Below, piece by piece: positions 22,040 to 33,419 of a stretch of DNA of 64,000 nucleotides. Under the pieces are notes generated by a model, which saw only the letters and a list, made by a program, of their open reading frames with translations, was not told where the DNA came from and did no database searches. The stretch's first letter is position 1. Every line of letters starts with the position of its first letter. The translations under genes were made by a program, and so were the position numbers. Source of the stretch: Lolium rigidum (Eukaryota > Streptophyta > Magnoliopsida > Poales > Poaceae); NCBI RefSeq assembly GCF_022539505.1, contig NC_061510.1:273367687-273431686 (forward strand), written 5' to 3'.

Positions 22040-24157
22040 TCAAGTGACATCAAGAGATGAAGCATCAACATCATAATTTGTTCTAATAATAGAATCATAA
22101 GGTACCTTTATTCTCTTTCTAGGGAAGTGTTCCATACCTTTCTTGAGAGGAAATTGATATTTTATATTACCTTCCCTCATATCAATAATAGCACCAACAG
22201 CTCGAAGAAAAGGTCTTCCCAATATAATGGGACAAGATGCATTGCATTCAATATCCAAGACAACAAAATCAACGGGAACAAGATTATTGTTAACGGTAAT
22301 GCGAACATTATCAACTTTACCCAAAGGTTTCTTTGTAGAATGATCAGCAAGATTAACATCCAAATAACAATTTTTCAGCGGTGGCAAGTCAAGCATATTA
22401 TAAATTTTCTTAGGCATAACGAAATACTTGCACCAAGATCACATAAAGCATTACAATCAAAATCTTTAACCTTCATCTTAATGATGGGCTCCCAACCATC
22501 TTCTAGCTTTTTAGGAATAGAGGCTTCGCGCTCTAGTTTCTCTTCTCTAGCTTTTATGAGAGCATTTGTAATATGATGCGTGAAAGCCAAATTTATAGCA
22601 CTAGCATTAGGACTTTTAGCAAGTTTTTGCAAGAACTTTATAACTTCAGAGATGTGGCAATCATCAAAATTCAAACCATTATAATCTAAAGCAATGGGAT
22701 CATCATCCCCAATGTTGGAAAAAATTTCAGCAGCCTTTATCACAGGCAGCTTCAAGCAGCTTTAGCAAGCTCAGCAGCTTTTCGCGCTTTGCATTAGAAG
22801 TGGAAACATTGCTAACACCAATTCTTTTATTAGTATGAGTAGGAGGTGCAGCAACATGTGTAGCATTAGCATTACTAGTGGTGGTAATAGTCCAAACTTT
22901 AGCTATATTCTTCTCTTTAGCTAGTTTTTCATTTTCTTCTCTATCCCACCTAGCACGCTAGCTCAGCCATTAATCTTATATTCTCATTAATTCTAACTTG
23001 AATGGCATTTGCTGTAGTAGTAATTTTATCATGATAATTCTCATTAGGCAAAACTTTTGATTTCAAAAGATCAACATCAGAAGCAAGACTATCAACTCTA
23101 GAAGCAAGTATATCAATTTTCCCAAGCTTTTCTTCAACAGATTTGTTAAAAGCAGCTTTGTGTACTAATAAATTCTTTAAGCATGGCTTCAAGTCCAGGG
23201 GTGAATTCCTATTATTGTTGTAAGAATTTCCATAAGAATTACCATAGCCGTTGCCATTATTATAAGGATATGGCCTATAGTTGTTACTAGAATTGTTCCG
23301 GTAAGCATTGTTGTTGAAATTATTATTTTTAATGAAGTTTACATCAACATGTTCTTCTTGTGCAACCAATGAAGCTAATGGAACATTATTAGGATCAATA
23401 TTAGTCCTATCATTCACAAGCATAGACATAATAGCATCAATCTTATCATTCAAGGAAGAGGATTCCTCAACAGAATTTACCTTCTTACCTTGTGGAGCTC
23501 TTTCCGTGTGCCATTCAGAGTAGTTGATCATCATATTATCAAGAAGCCTTGTTGCTTCACCAAGAGTGATGGACATAAAGGTACCTCCAGCAGCTGAATC
23601 CAATAAATTCCGCGAAGAAAAATTTAGTCCTCGCATAGAAGGTTTGGATGATCATCCAAGTAGTCAGTCCATGGGTTGGGCAATTTTTAACCAGAGATTT
23701 CATTCTTTCCCAAGCTTGAGCAACATGTTCAGTATCTAATTGTTTAAAATTCATTATGCTACTCCTCAAAGATATAATTTTAGCAGGGGGATAATATCTA
23801 CCAATAAAAGCATCCTTGCATTTAGTCCAGGAATCAATACTATTCTTAGGCAGAGATAGCAACCAATCTTTAGCTCTTCCTCTTAATGAGAAAGGGAACA
23901 ATTTTAGTTTAATAATATCACCATCTACATCTTTATATTTTTGCATTTCACATAGTTCAACAAAATTATTAAGATGGGCAGCAAGCATCATCGTAACTAA
24001 CACTGTAAAATTGCTCTCGCATAACAAGATTCAAGAAAGCGTGTTTAATTTCAAAGAATTCTGCTCGTAGTAGCAGGTGGAGCAATAGGTGTGCATAAGA
24101 AATCATTATTATTTGTGGTTGTGAAGTCACACAACTTAGTATTTTCAGCGTTGGCCA
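22040..24157 (-). pseudogene. gag-protease of element B, disrupted
   Basis: Sense-strand coding region. The start is MANAENTKLCDFTTTN at 24157. The retrotransposon gag domain includes LNNFVELCEMQKYKDVD, FPFSLRGRAKDWLLSLP, WTKCKDAFIGRYYPPAK and HVAQAWERMKSLVKNC. An Asn-rich NNFNNNAYRNNSSNNY linker and a coiled coil follow. The retropepsin-like region is at 22040-22755 (CDLGASISLC as the active-site loop, then CPIILGRPFL). Frameshifts break it near 24000, 23630, 22980, 22745 and 22400. Athila-type Gag would assemble particles, and the protease would process the polyprotein. Nothing of reverse transcriptase follows; the frame ends in the low-complexity region shared with C. Confidence 0.85.
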
Positions 24158-24413
24158 TTTTAGCAACAGTAAATAAAGCAAACTAGATAAAGTAAATGCA
24201 AGTAAACTAATTTTTTTGTGTTTTCGATATAGCAAACAAGATAACAAGTAAAGTAAAACTAGCAACTAATTTTTTTGTATTTTGATTTAGTGCAGCAAAC
24301 AAAGTAGTAAATAAAACTAAGCAAGACAAAAACAAAGTAAAGAGATTGAGAAGTGGAGACTCCCCTTGCAGCGTGTCTTGATCTCCCCGGCAACGGCGCC
24401 TGTAAAAAGAGCT

Positions 24414-26008
24414 TGATGGCGTGTATTTCACACGTTCGTTGGGCAACCCCAAGAGGAAGGTATGATGCGCACAGCAGCAAGTTTTCCCTCGTAAAGAAAC
24501 CAAGGTTTATCGAACCAGGAGGAGCCAAGAAGCACGTTGAAGGTTGATGGCGGCGAGATGTAGTGCGGCGCAACACCAGGGATTCCGGCGCCAACGTGGA
24601 ACCCGCACAACACAACCAAAGTACTTTGCCCCAACGAAACAGATGAGGTTGTCAATCTCACCGGCTTGCCGTAACAAAGGATTAACCGTATTGTGTGGAA
24701 GATGATTGTTTGCGAGAAAACAAGAGAACAAGTATTGCAGTAGATTGTATTTCAAGAAAGAGAATTGGACCGGGGTCCACAGCTCACTAGAGGTGTCTCT
24801 CCCATAAGACAAGCAAGCATGTTGGGTGAACAAATTACAGCTTGGGCAATTGACAAATAAAGAGAGCATGACCATGCACATACATATTATGATGAGTATA
24901 GTGAGATTTAATTGGGCATTACGACAAAGTACATAGACCGCCATCCAACCGCATCTATGCCTAAAAAGTCCACCTTCAGAGTTATCATCCGAACCCCTCC
25001 AGCATTAAGTTGCTAACAACAGTACAATTGCATTAAGTATTGCGCGTAATGTAACTAGTGACTACATCCTTGAACATAGCACTAATGTTTTATCCCTAGT
25101 GGCAACAAGACATCCATAACCTTAGTGGTTCTTGTCACTCCTCCGGATTCACGGAGGCATGAACCCACTATCGAGCATAAATACTCCCTCTTGGAGTTAC
25201 TAGCATCAACTTGGCCAAAGCATCTACTAATAACGGAGAGCATGCAAGATCATAAACAACACATAGACATAGTCTTGATAATCAACATAACAAGTATTCT
25301 CTATTCATCGGATCCCAACAAACGCAACATATAGAATTACAGATAGATGATCTTGATCATGTTAGGCAGCTCACAAGATCCGACAATGATAGCACAATGG
25401 GGAGAAGACAACCATCTAGCTACGGCTATGGACCCATAGTCCAGGGGTAGACTACTCACACATCACACCGGAGGCGACCATGGCGGTGTAGAGTCCTCCG
25501 GGAGATGATTCCCCTCTCCGGCAGGGTGCCGGAGGCGATCTCCTGGATCCCCCGAGATGGGATCGGCGGCGACGGCGTCTCTGGAAGGTTTTCCGTATCG
25601 TGGTTCTCGGTACTGGGGGTTTCGTCACGGAGACTTTTATAGGCGGAAGGGCAGGTCAAGAGGCGGCACGGGGGCCCCACACCATAGGGCCGCGCGGCCA
25701 AGGGGGGCCGCGCCGCCCTAGGGTTTGGCTCCCCGTGGCCCCTCTTCGTCTCTCCTTCGGACTTCCGGAAGCTTCGTGAGAAAATAGGCCCCCGGGCTTT
25801 GATTTCGTCCAATTCCGAGAATATTTCCTTACTAGGATTTCTGAAACCAAAAACAGCGTAAAACAAAGAATCGGCACTTCGGCATCTTGTTAATAGGTTA
25901 GTTCCAGAAAATGCACGAATATGACATAAAGTGTGCATAAAACATGTAGATAACATCAATAATGTGGCATGGAACATAAGAAATTATCGATACGTCGGAG
26001 GCGTATCA
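24414..26008 (-). repeat. 5' LTR of element B
   Basis: A 1595-bp LTR with TG...CA ends. The primer-binding site at 24383-24400 lies 13 bp from its edge and is complementary to the 3' end expected for a tRNA-Asp. A GC-rich segment lies at 25490-25760. Confidence 0.92.
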
Positions 26009-29000
26009 CTGGTCCGGGAGTGAAAAGAAACTTCCGGTTTTTAAGAACTGCCCCGCCAACGAGCTTCCATCATGGACGCACTGCCCCCATTTCTCCGACT
26101 CGCCTCAACTGACCCGCGCAGTCAGGCGGATCTGCAAGCTCACGGAGGAGGGGCTAACGGGGAAGGACTTAACCCTTTCGTGGTTCACCAAGCGGATCCA
26201 GCCGCTGCAACACAGGGACCGCCTGATGTTTGAATACACAGGGCGCGACGATCCAATGCGCGCCACTAAAGACAATCCTTCCGCCGACGCCATCGACAAG
26301 AGGATCCGGGTCCTCCTCAAGATCTCACGTGAACTACATATTCACGTATGCAACAAAGACATCCACACAAATGGATCCGGAACCGCGGTACGTCGTCTTG
26401 ACTTTGGTTTATTGTTTTTCTTCAAACTTTTTCATCTAAGTGTTAACTCTGTATTAGCTCGAGGCGCTTGAGGAAAATGAACTCGGAACTCTCCTCCGAG
26501 TCCCATCCACCGGCAACGCGGATCCGGAAGCCGCATCGGAGGCGGAAGCTCCCGAGGCTTCCCGCCCCGCTAAGAGGAAGAAACCAGCTCCTTCCAGCCC
26601 CCATGCGAAGCGCGCCCGCGAAGTGCTCAGCATTGCGGCTACCCGGAAATTGGAGGCGGAAAAGAAACGCCTCTCGCTGATTAATACCAGCAACAAGGGG
26701 CAGCCTGCCATCCAGCATTTCTTCAAACCTTCCGGGTAAACGTCCACTTCCGAGACCCAAGTTCTGATTCAGCGCTTGCTCTTATACGTTTTTGCTTTTC
26801 CTGAAGCTCCAGAAGCCAGCCCCCCAAGGCCCCAAGGGTCCTCAAGAAGAGAGCCAAGCCATCTCCGGCTTCTTTTCCCATTACTCCTGAGGTTAAAGTT
26901 CCGCCCAAGGCTTCATCTGCCTCCAAGCCGGATCCGAAAGACGGTATCAACCTTGATGACCTTCCTGAAGATCCCACTCACCACGGCGATTCCTCCAAGG
27001 GGACCTCATCACCCGTTCCTCCGCCAGATCAGCCAAGCTCCGCTTTCGCGGGGCCCACTGGAGAAGAACAGGAGCAAAAGGCTAAGCTCCTCCAAGTTAC
27101 CAACGCGACCCGAGTCAACCTCCAACCAACTCCGTCCCTCCAAAAACTTACCCTAGCACAACGTCACGCGGAAGTTTCCGCCATGCTGAACAAGGTATGG
27201 GGAAAACCGGAGGAGGAAGTGGGTTATCTCGCCGAGCTAGAGGACAGCCTGAAGGAATTTTTCGCCAAGCACAAGGAAGTGCGGCAGGTAATACTAGCCC
27301 CCAAGCATTGGGTAATATAGTTCCGTGTAACGTGTATTATCCGATGCTTTCCCAGAATGTACTTTAGGCGGAAATTTAAAATTTTTATATCTCGAAGACT
27401 GAATTCCTCACTAGCCCCCAAGATTTTAAATATCCGGCTAACTCCCTGCTGCTTCACAGACCACGCGGAAATTGCACGAAGATCTGCGCATTCACGTGCT
27501 AGAGCAGATCACGGAGATCGAGGGACTGCGCCAGAACGCGGAAAACAGCCAAAAGGCTATCCAGCTGCTTGAGACCCGCCTTAAAGGTACGAGATCCGGG
27601 TCTTCACTGTTTGTGCTGTCATAGTTCAGGATGCATAATATGTGCAACTTTCTGCCTTCAGAAGAATCTGCCAAGCACTCCTCGTTTGATGAACTTTCCG
27701 CCAAAGTCAAGGTGCTTGAGGCGGAGAACGAGTCCCTCAAAAACTTCATTCAAGAATCCTCTAAAAAGGAAACTGAGGCGAGGAAAAAACTCTCCGAGAA
27801 GCACGCAAGCGACCTGGCGGAACTTAATGACAAACTGGAGAAAAGCCAGGGCCGCGTTATTTCCATAATATCCAAGAACAGAGTTCTGGAGGAGGAGGCG
27901 GAGGCTATTGACAAACTTATCTTCCGTAAGCATTTTTCCGTGTCATTGCTCCGACTATCTTTTATGATTCCTCTACCGGAACTGAACCTCTTTCTTCCAC
28001 AGCAAGCCTTGGCTTCGAATGGACAAAAGATTCAAACCTTACGAGGACGGAGGCATATGATGAAGCGCGGATATCAATTGACGCGTTATTTGAAGCCTGT
28101 CGCGGAATCGCCACGGCTATGTCTCTGAAGAAAGCCAAGACCACAGTCATCGATACGATGACCAAACTTATGGGACTGGTGCCGGATTTCATCAAGGACT
28201 GGCAGAAGTCTTCAGCACGCGGAGTCGCCTCCCTAGTCTTGGCCACCTGCAAGGCTCACTTCCCTCGCTCAACCCGGCGATCGTTGCACGCGGAGCCCCC
28301 AAGGGTTCCGACATGGGCGCCCTCCTCGCGGAAACCGAAGGATATGAACAGCTGTTTGTCAGGCGAGTGGATCACTCGTTCTGGTATAACAAACATGATC
28401 TGCCCGAAGGATTTTCCGATGCTGAGGAAGAAGCAGGTGAGCCGGAGTATTATGGGGAAGGATCCGGATCAAGCGGCGAGCATTCCGGAGGAAACTCTGG
28501 TGACGACTCCAAAGCCGGATCTGGTGACAGCGACGACGGCTCCTCCTACCAGCAATCAGAAGAGGAGGACTCCGAGTAGAGTTCCTGCTTTAAACAATGA
28601 AACAAGTTGCATCATTTTGGCCCCAGAGTGGGTTTGTAATAAAACTTAAATTCTTAAGTAGCTAGGAACGAAACGATTATGCATGGGGCGGAAACACTTA
28701 TCCTGTGATCCGTTAATGTTATGTGCATGTTTCGTTTTATGTCGGAAAGCAAGTGCTGACTTCGTTGTTTTCCGGCTTGCTCGCTTGACCTTCCGCGAGC
28801 CGGAAGACCTTAGCCGGAAACGCTCGCCAGCGGCGACGAAGCCCAATGGCAATCCGTCAATAACCGCGGAAACAAGCCCCCAGGCGTAGGTGCCGGAATC
28901 GCTACTAGGAATCCACGAGTTCGCAACAGACAACAATTTAATCAGAAAACTTAAGCTTACGTCCTAAAGGACGATTTTTGAAAATCACAACTTTTATACA

Positions 29001-29111
29001 CGCCTAGGCGGAAAAATCCAGCTCTGCGGTTTTAGTCGGAAAACATACACGATCTAAAAATGAACAAGTAAAGGAGGTAAAAGACTCAAAGAGTGAACCA
29101 TAAGCTTTATT

Positions 29112-32100
29112 TCATTGATCATGTATAACTATTACGGAGTTTGTAACTCGGAAGAAGTATGCTAAGTGTAAAAAGGACGTAAGCTGTGCGATATTCCAAG
29201 GGCGATCTGTTTCATCGTAGATGTCATCCGGATCCTCACGCTTGCGTTTCCGGCGCCAGTTAGCAGGTCTATCCCTCAGCTCGCGGAAATCGACAAGGTA
29301 GTACGATCCGTTATGAAGCACTTTGCTAACGACGAAGGGTCCTTCCCATGGAGATTGCAGCTTATGGTCTTTCACCTGTCGAAGGCGGAGGACCAGGTCT
29401 CCTACCATGAAGGAGCGTTTCCGAACTCGACGACTGTGATAGCGTCGGAGCTTCTGCTGGTAGATGGCGGAGCGCTGATCAGCTAGGTTCCGAGCTTCCT
29501 CGATCAGGTCCACAAGATAGGCTGTCCGGCCTCGTCGACTCGTTTCTTCATCATAGGCGGAAACTCGTGGCGAATCGTGGATGATGTCGGAGGGAATCAC
29601 GGCTTCGGATCCGTATACCAGGAAGAATGGGGTAAACCCTGTTGATCTGTTAGGGGTAGTTCGCAAACTCCACAAGACAGCGTCCAACTCATCAGCCCAG
29701 GCTCCTGCTGCTCTTCGCAGCGGTTCCTCAAGGCGTGGCTTGATTCCTGATAATATTAGACCGTTAGCTCTTTCAACTTGACCATTGGATTGTGGGTGAG
29801 CCACAGATGCAAGGTCCAATCGAATCCCCATTGTCTCACAATAATCCTTCAATTCTCCTTGAGCGAAGTTTGTGCCATTATCCGTGATTATGCTTGTGTG
29901 GGATGCCGAATCTCATCACGAGGTCTGCAGACAAATTTTAGTGCCGTAGCACCGTCGGCTTTTCTCACCGGCTTTGCCTCGATCCAATTGCTCGAACTTG
30001 TCAACAGCGACCAAGAGGTATTCAAAACCGCCAGGAGATGATCTTTTTAACTTACCAACCATATCGAGCCCCCAGACCGCAAATGGCCAGGTGATAGGTA
30101 TGGTCTTCAGCTCTTGGGCTGGAGCGTTTGGTTGAGTAGCGTAGTACTGACAACCTCGGCAGGTCTTGACTATCTTGTCAGCATCTTCTTTAGCCGTGAG
30201 CCAATAAAAGCCTAGCCGAAAAGCTTTTGCAACGAGTGACCTGGGAGCGGCATGGTGCCCGCAGTCCCCTGCATGGATCTCTCTGAGGATTTCAATGCCA
30301 TCTTAATTGGAGACGCATTTGAGAAACACCCCTGTTGCGCTTCGTTTGTAGAGCTGTCCGTCAACAATTGTGTAGGATCTTGCTCGTCTGATGATCTGGC
30401 GCGCGAGGACCTCGTCCTCCGGCAACTTCTGATTGATGAGGTAGTCCAGGAAAGGTTGTGTCCAAGCCGGAATGGTAGCTAATACCTCTCTGGCCGGAGA
30501 CACTGCCACTTCGGGTTTTCCGGGTTAGCGCCCTTCACCGAGGGTATCCGGAGATGCTCTAGGAAGATTCCATGCGGAATTGGCTTTCTGCCGGATCCGA
30601 GCTTGGATAGCATATCTGCCGCTGTGTTATCGTCTCTCCTGACGTACTTGACTTCGTATCCGAGGAAGCTCTTGGCGATCTCATCAACTTCGTCTCTGTA
30701 GGCCGCCATGACGGAATTTCTGGCGTTCCAGGTTCCGGCTACTTGCTGTGCCACCAGGTCGGAATCTCCGCAACAGATGATGTGCTTGATCCCTATTTCC
30801 TTAGCGATGCGCAGTCCATGTAGTAGAGCCTCGTATTCCGCCATGTTATTTGTAGCTTCGAAGTGGATCTGCAGAACGTACTGCAGTTCTTCTCCGGTAG
30901 GGGACTTCAGGGTGACTCCGGCTCGTGAGCCTTGATGCTGCTTGGATCCATCGAAGTGCATGACCCATGTTTCTGGTTCCGGCTCCAGACTTGCATCCGG
31001 AGCTTCTGTCCAATCTGCAACGAAATCTGCCAAGACTTGGGATTTTACCGCGGTCCTTGGCTTGTAAGCGATGTCGAAGGCGGATAATTCAATGCCCCAT
31101 TTAGCCGTCCGTCATGTTGCGTCAGCGTTGTTGAGAATTGTTGACAGCGGAGCCTTGCTCACAACTGTTACTGGGTGCTCTTGGAAGTAGTGTCTCAGCT
31201 TCCGGCTGCCTAGGAAAACTCCATAAGCTAGCTTCTGAAAGTGAGGGTATCTTTGCTTTGACTCCGTCAGCACCTCGCTTATGTAGTAGACAGGTCTTTG
31301 GACGTCATATTCATGACCTTCTTCCTTTCGCTCCACCACGATGACGAGGCTGATGACTTTGTTGGTAGCTGCCAGATAAAGGAGCATTGGCTCTGATTCT
31401 GCTGGGGCTGCCAAGATAGGTGGGGAGGTAAGTATTTCCTTCAACCCTCGAAGAGCTGCGTCAGCTGCGTCGTCCCAGACAAATTTGTCTGTTTTCTTCA
31501 ACAATTTGTACAGAGGTAGCGCCTTCTCGCCAAGACGGCTAACAAACCTACTGATTGCTGCGACACAACCAGTTAGTCGTTGCACATCTTTGAGACAAGT
31601 TGGCCGTTTGATACACAGGATTGCCTTGATCTTTTCCGGCTGGCACGCAAAAGACGCACTTCAGCGGATTCAACATCATCTTGTACCGACGGAGGTTCTC
31701 AAAGGTTTCTGTGAGGTCGCTGATCAATTCGGATCCTTTCCGGGTCATGACCGCGATGTCGTCGACGTAGGCGTGCACGTTCCGGCCAATTTGGTCCTTC
31801 AGGCACCGCCGCATCGTACGTTGGTAGGTGGCACCTGCGTTTTTCAAACCAAAAGGCATAGTAACATAGCAGTAAGTACCAAACGGGGTAATGAATGAAG
31901 TCGCCTTTTGGTCGGATTCCTTCATCCGGATCCGATGGTACCCGGAATACGCATCAAGAAAACACAAAAGTTCCGCCCCGCCGTCGAATCAATGACTTGG
32001 TCAATGCGCGGCAAGGGGAACGGATCCTTCGGGCAATGTTTGTTCAAGCCAGTAGTAATCGATGCACATTCTTAGTATTTCAGTTGTTCTTTTTGGGTAC

Positions 32101-33419
32101 AAGGACGGGATTCGCGACCCAATCGGTGTGGATAACTTCTATTACAAAACCTGCTTCTTGTAACTTTGCTAGTTCCATTCCTATGGCGCGGCGCTTCTTA
32201 TCTCCAAAGCGTCGCATAGCTTGCTTCACCGGTTTAGCCCCCGGATTTATATTGAGGTAGTGCTCGGCGAGTTCCCTAGGTACTCCGGACATGTCAGAAG
32301 GTTGCCATGCGAAGATATCCATGTTAGCGCGGAGGAACTCGACGAGCACGCTTTCCTATTTGGGGTCCATGTTGGCTCCGATCGAGACTTGCTTGCTAGG
32401 GTCATCTTCCTTGAAGCTGACTTTCTTGGTCTCTATCGCGGCCCTGAAGGAGTTTTTCTGTTCGGAGATCTGCTTCTTGGTGGTTTGCATCTCAGTCGGA
32501 TCCACCGCGGCTCTATAGCCTTTCAGCTCTTCTCCGGATATAACAGACTCTGCGAAGGCGGCTTCGCCCAACTCGCACTCGTGAGCCTTTTTGTAGTCTC
32601 CGGTTATGGTGATCATACCATTGGGACCCGGAATCTTGAGCTTGTTGTAGATATAGCACGCTCTTGCGTGGAACTTGTGGTAGGTGGGCCTGCCGAAGAT
32701 GACGTGGTAGGAGCTCTTGAAGGGCACAACTTCAAACGTGATCTTTTCTTCGCGGAAATTATGAACATCGCCGAAGGCCACGGGAAGTGTGATGCTGCCG
32801 AGGGAGTTCGCCTTTTTACCCGGAACCACGCCGTGAAACTCAGTGTTGCTGTGTTTGAGCTGTTCCTTGGTGAGGTTCATCCGCTCCAGAGTCTCCAGGT
32901 ACATGATGTTCAAGCTGGCTCCGCCATCCATGAGGCACTTGGAGAAGTCATACCCGTCTATGCGGGGACTCACAACCAAGGCGTAGTATTCTTTTGGCAC
33001 AATGGGGGGATGATCTTCCCTATCAAATGTGCATGGAACTTCCGACCACCTGACATACTGCGGCACAGCCGGAACTGTGGCGTTCAGGATCCGGGTAGCT
33101 GACTTTGTAGCGCGGACTGTTGGGGTTCCGAGGAAGGTGTGGTAAGCCCCCACGCTCTTTTTCTCGAAGGGGTTGGATTTACCTGCGGATCCTACTTTGG
33201 GATCCGGCGAGTTATCATCCTCGTCCATCGCCTCGGAACTGTCCTCCTCCTTGTCCTTATTCTTGCCCTTGCCTCCTTTGCCGCGTGGGCGGTGCTTCCG
33301 GGCCCGCTTGTATCCTGCCTCCGGGTCGTTCTTGAGGTCATTGACCCACTTGCAGTTGCGGTTGGTGTGAGTGGACTTCCCTGTAGCCGGATCCAAGTGG
33401 GCCAGGCAGGGCATGTCTC
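29112..33419 (-). pseudogene. pol of gypsy A: protease, RT, RNase H, second RNase H, integrase
   Basis: Sense order from 33419 down. First comes a protease-like region (LMDGGASLNIMY, then YHVIFGRPTYHKF), followed by a TAG near 32356. Reverse transcriptase (32349-31620) shows HTDWVANPVLVPKK, FLDAYSGYHRI, MPFGLKNAGATYQ and the catalytic AYVDDIAVM. A small deletion after CVFCVPAG shifts the frame near 31630. RNase H 1 covers 31585-31112. A second, archaeal-like RNase H (31033-30480) shows WVMHFDGSKQ, NMAEYEALLHG, CGDSDLVAQQ and DMLSKLG. Integrase (30480-29112) has an HHCC finger (HAGDCGHH...CRGCQYY), D in ITDNGTNF and E in SNGQVERANG, with stops at about 29930. The dual RNase H is a mark of the Tat lineage. 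Confidence 0.88.

Larger units (their letters stand above)
11500..26008 (-). mobile_element. Element B: Athila-like gypsy retrotransposon without pol
   Basis: A 14,509-bp element (8.2 kb without C) with ends tgatggcgtgtatttcacac...gtatca and a perfect 5-bp TSD, ctggt (11495-11499, 26009-26013). The right LTR is 24414-26008 (1595 bp). The left LTR is 11500-11557 plus 17886-19431, split by element C. A tRNA-Asp-type primer-binding site (minus strand tggcgccgttgccgggga, 24383-24400) shows minus-strand orientation. The internal region codes only for gag and a protease-like domain; reverse transcriptase, RNase H and integrase are absent. It resembles the abundant Triticeae Sabrina/WHAM group, but the family name would need a library match. 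Confidence 0.92.
10822..28579 (+). pseudogene. Antisense spliced gene of Tat retrotransposon (Transposase_28-like)
   Basis: Inferred gene on the strand opposite to gag-pol. A 5'-leader intron (10714-10821) ends right before the ATG at 10822. Exon 1 (10822-11499) has a serine/proline-rich start, a basic patch and a domain resembling Pfam Putative gypsy type transposon (Transposase_28): FPPSDFFLEILKTYGL, SPNSVLAISNHVAFCEGHL, FQYFFSVKKE. Element B (11500-26008) then interrupts it. Exons resume at 26014-26387, 26458-26735, 26807-27287, 27460-27586, 27662-27925 and 28003-28579, each bounded by GT...AG. They encode LPSWTHCPHFSD, a proline-rich linker, a long coiled coil (about 27690-27900) and an acidic serine-rich tail ending EEEDSE. 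One-base shifts seem present near 26042 and 28264. The role of such antisense ORFs is unknown. Confidence 0.72.
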
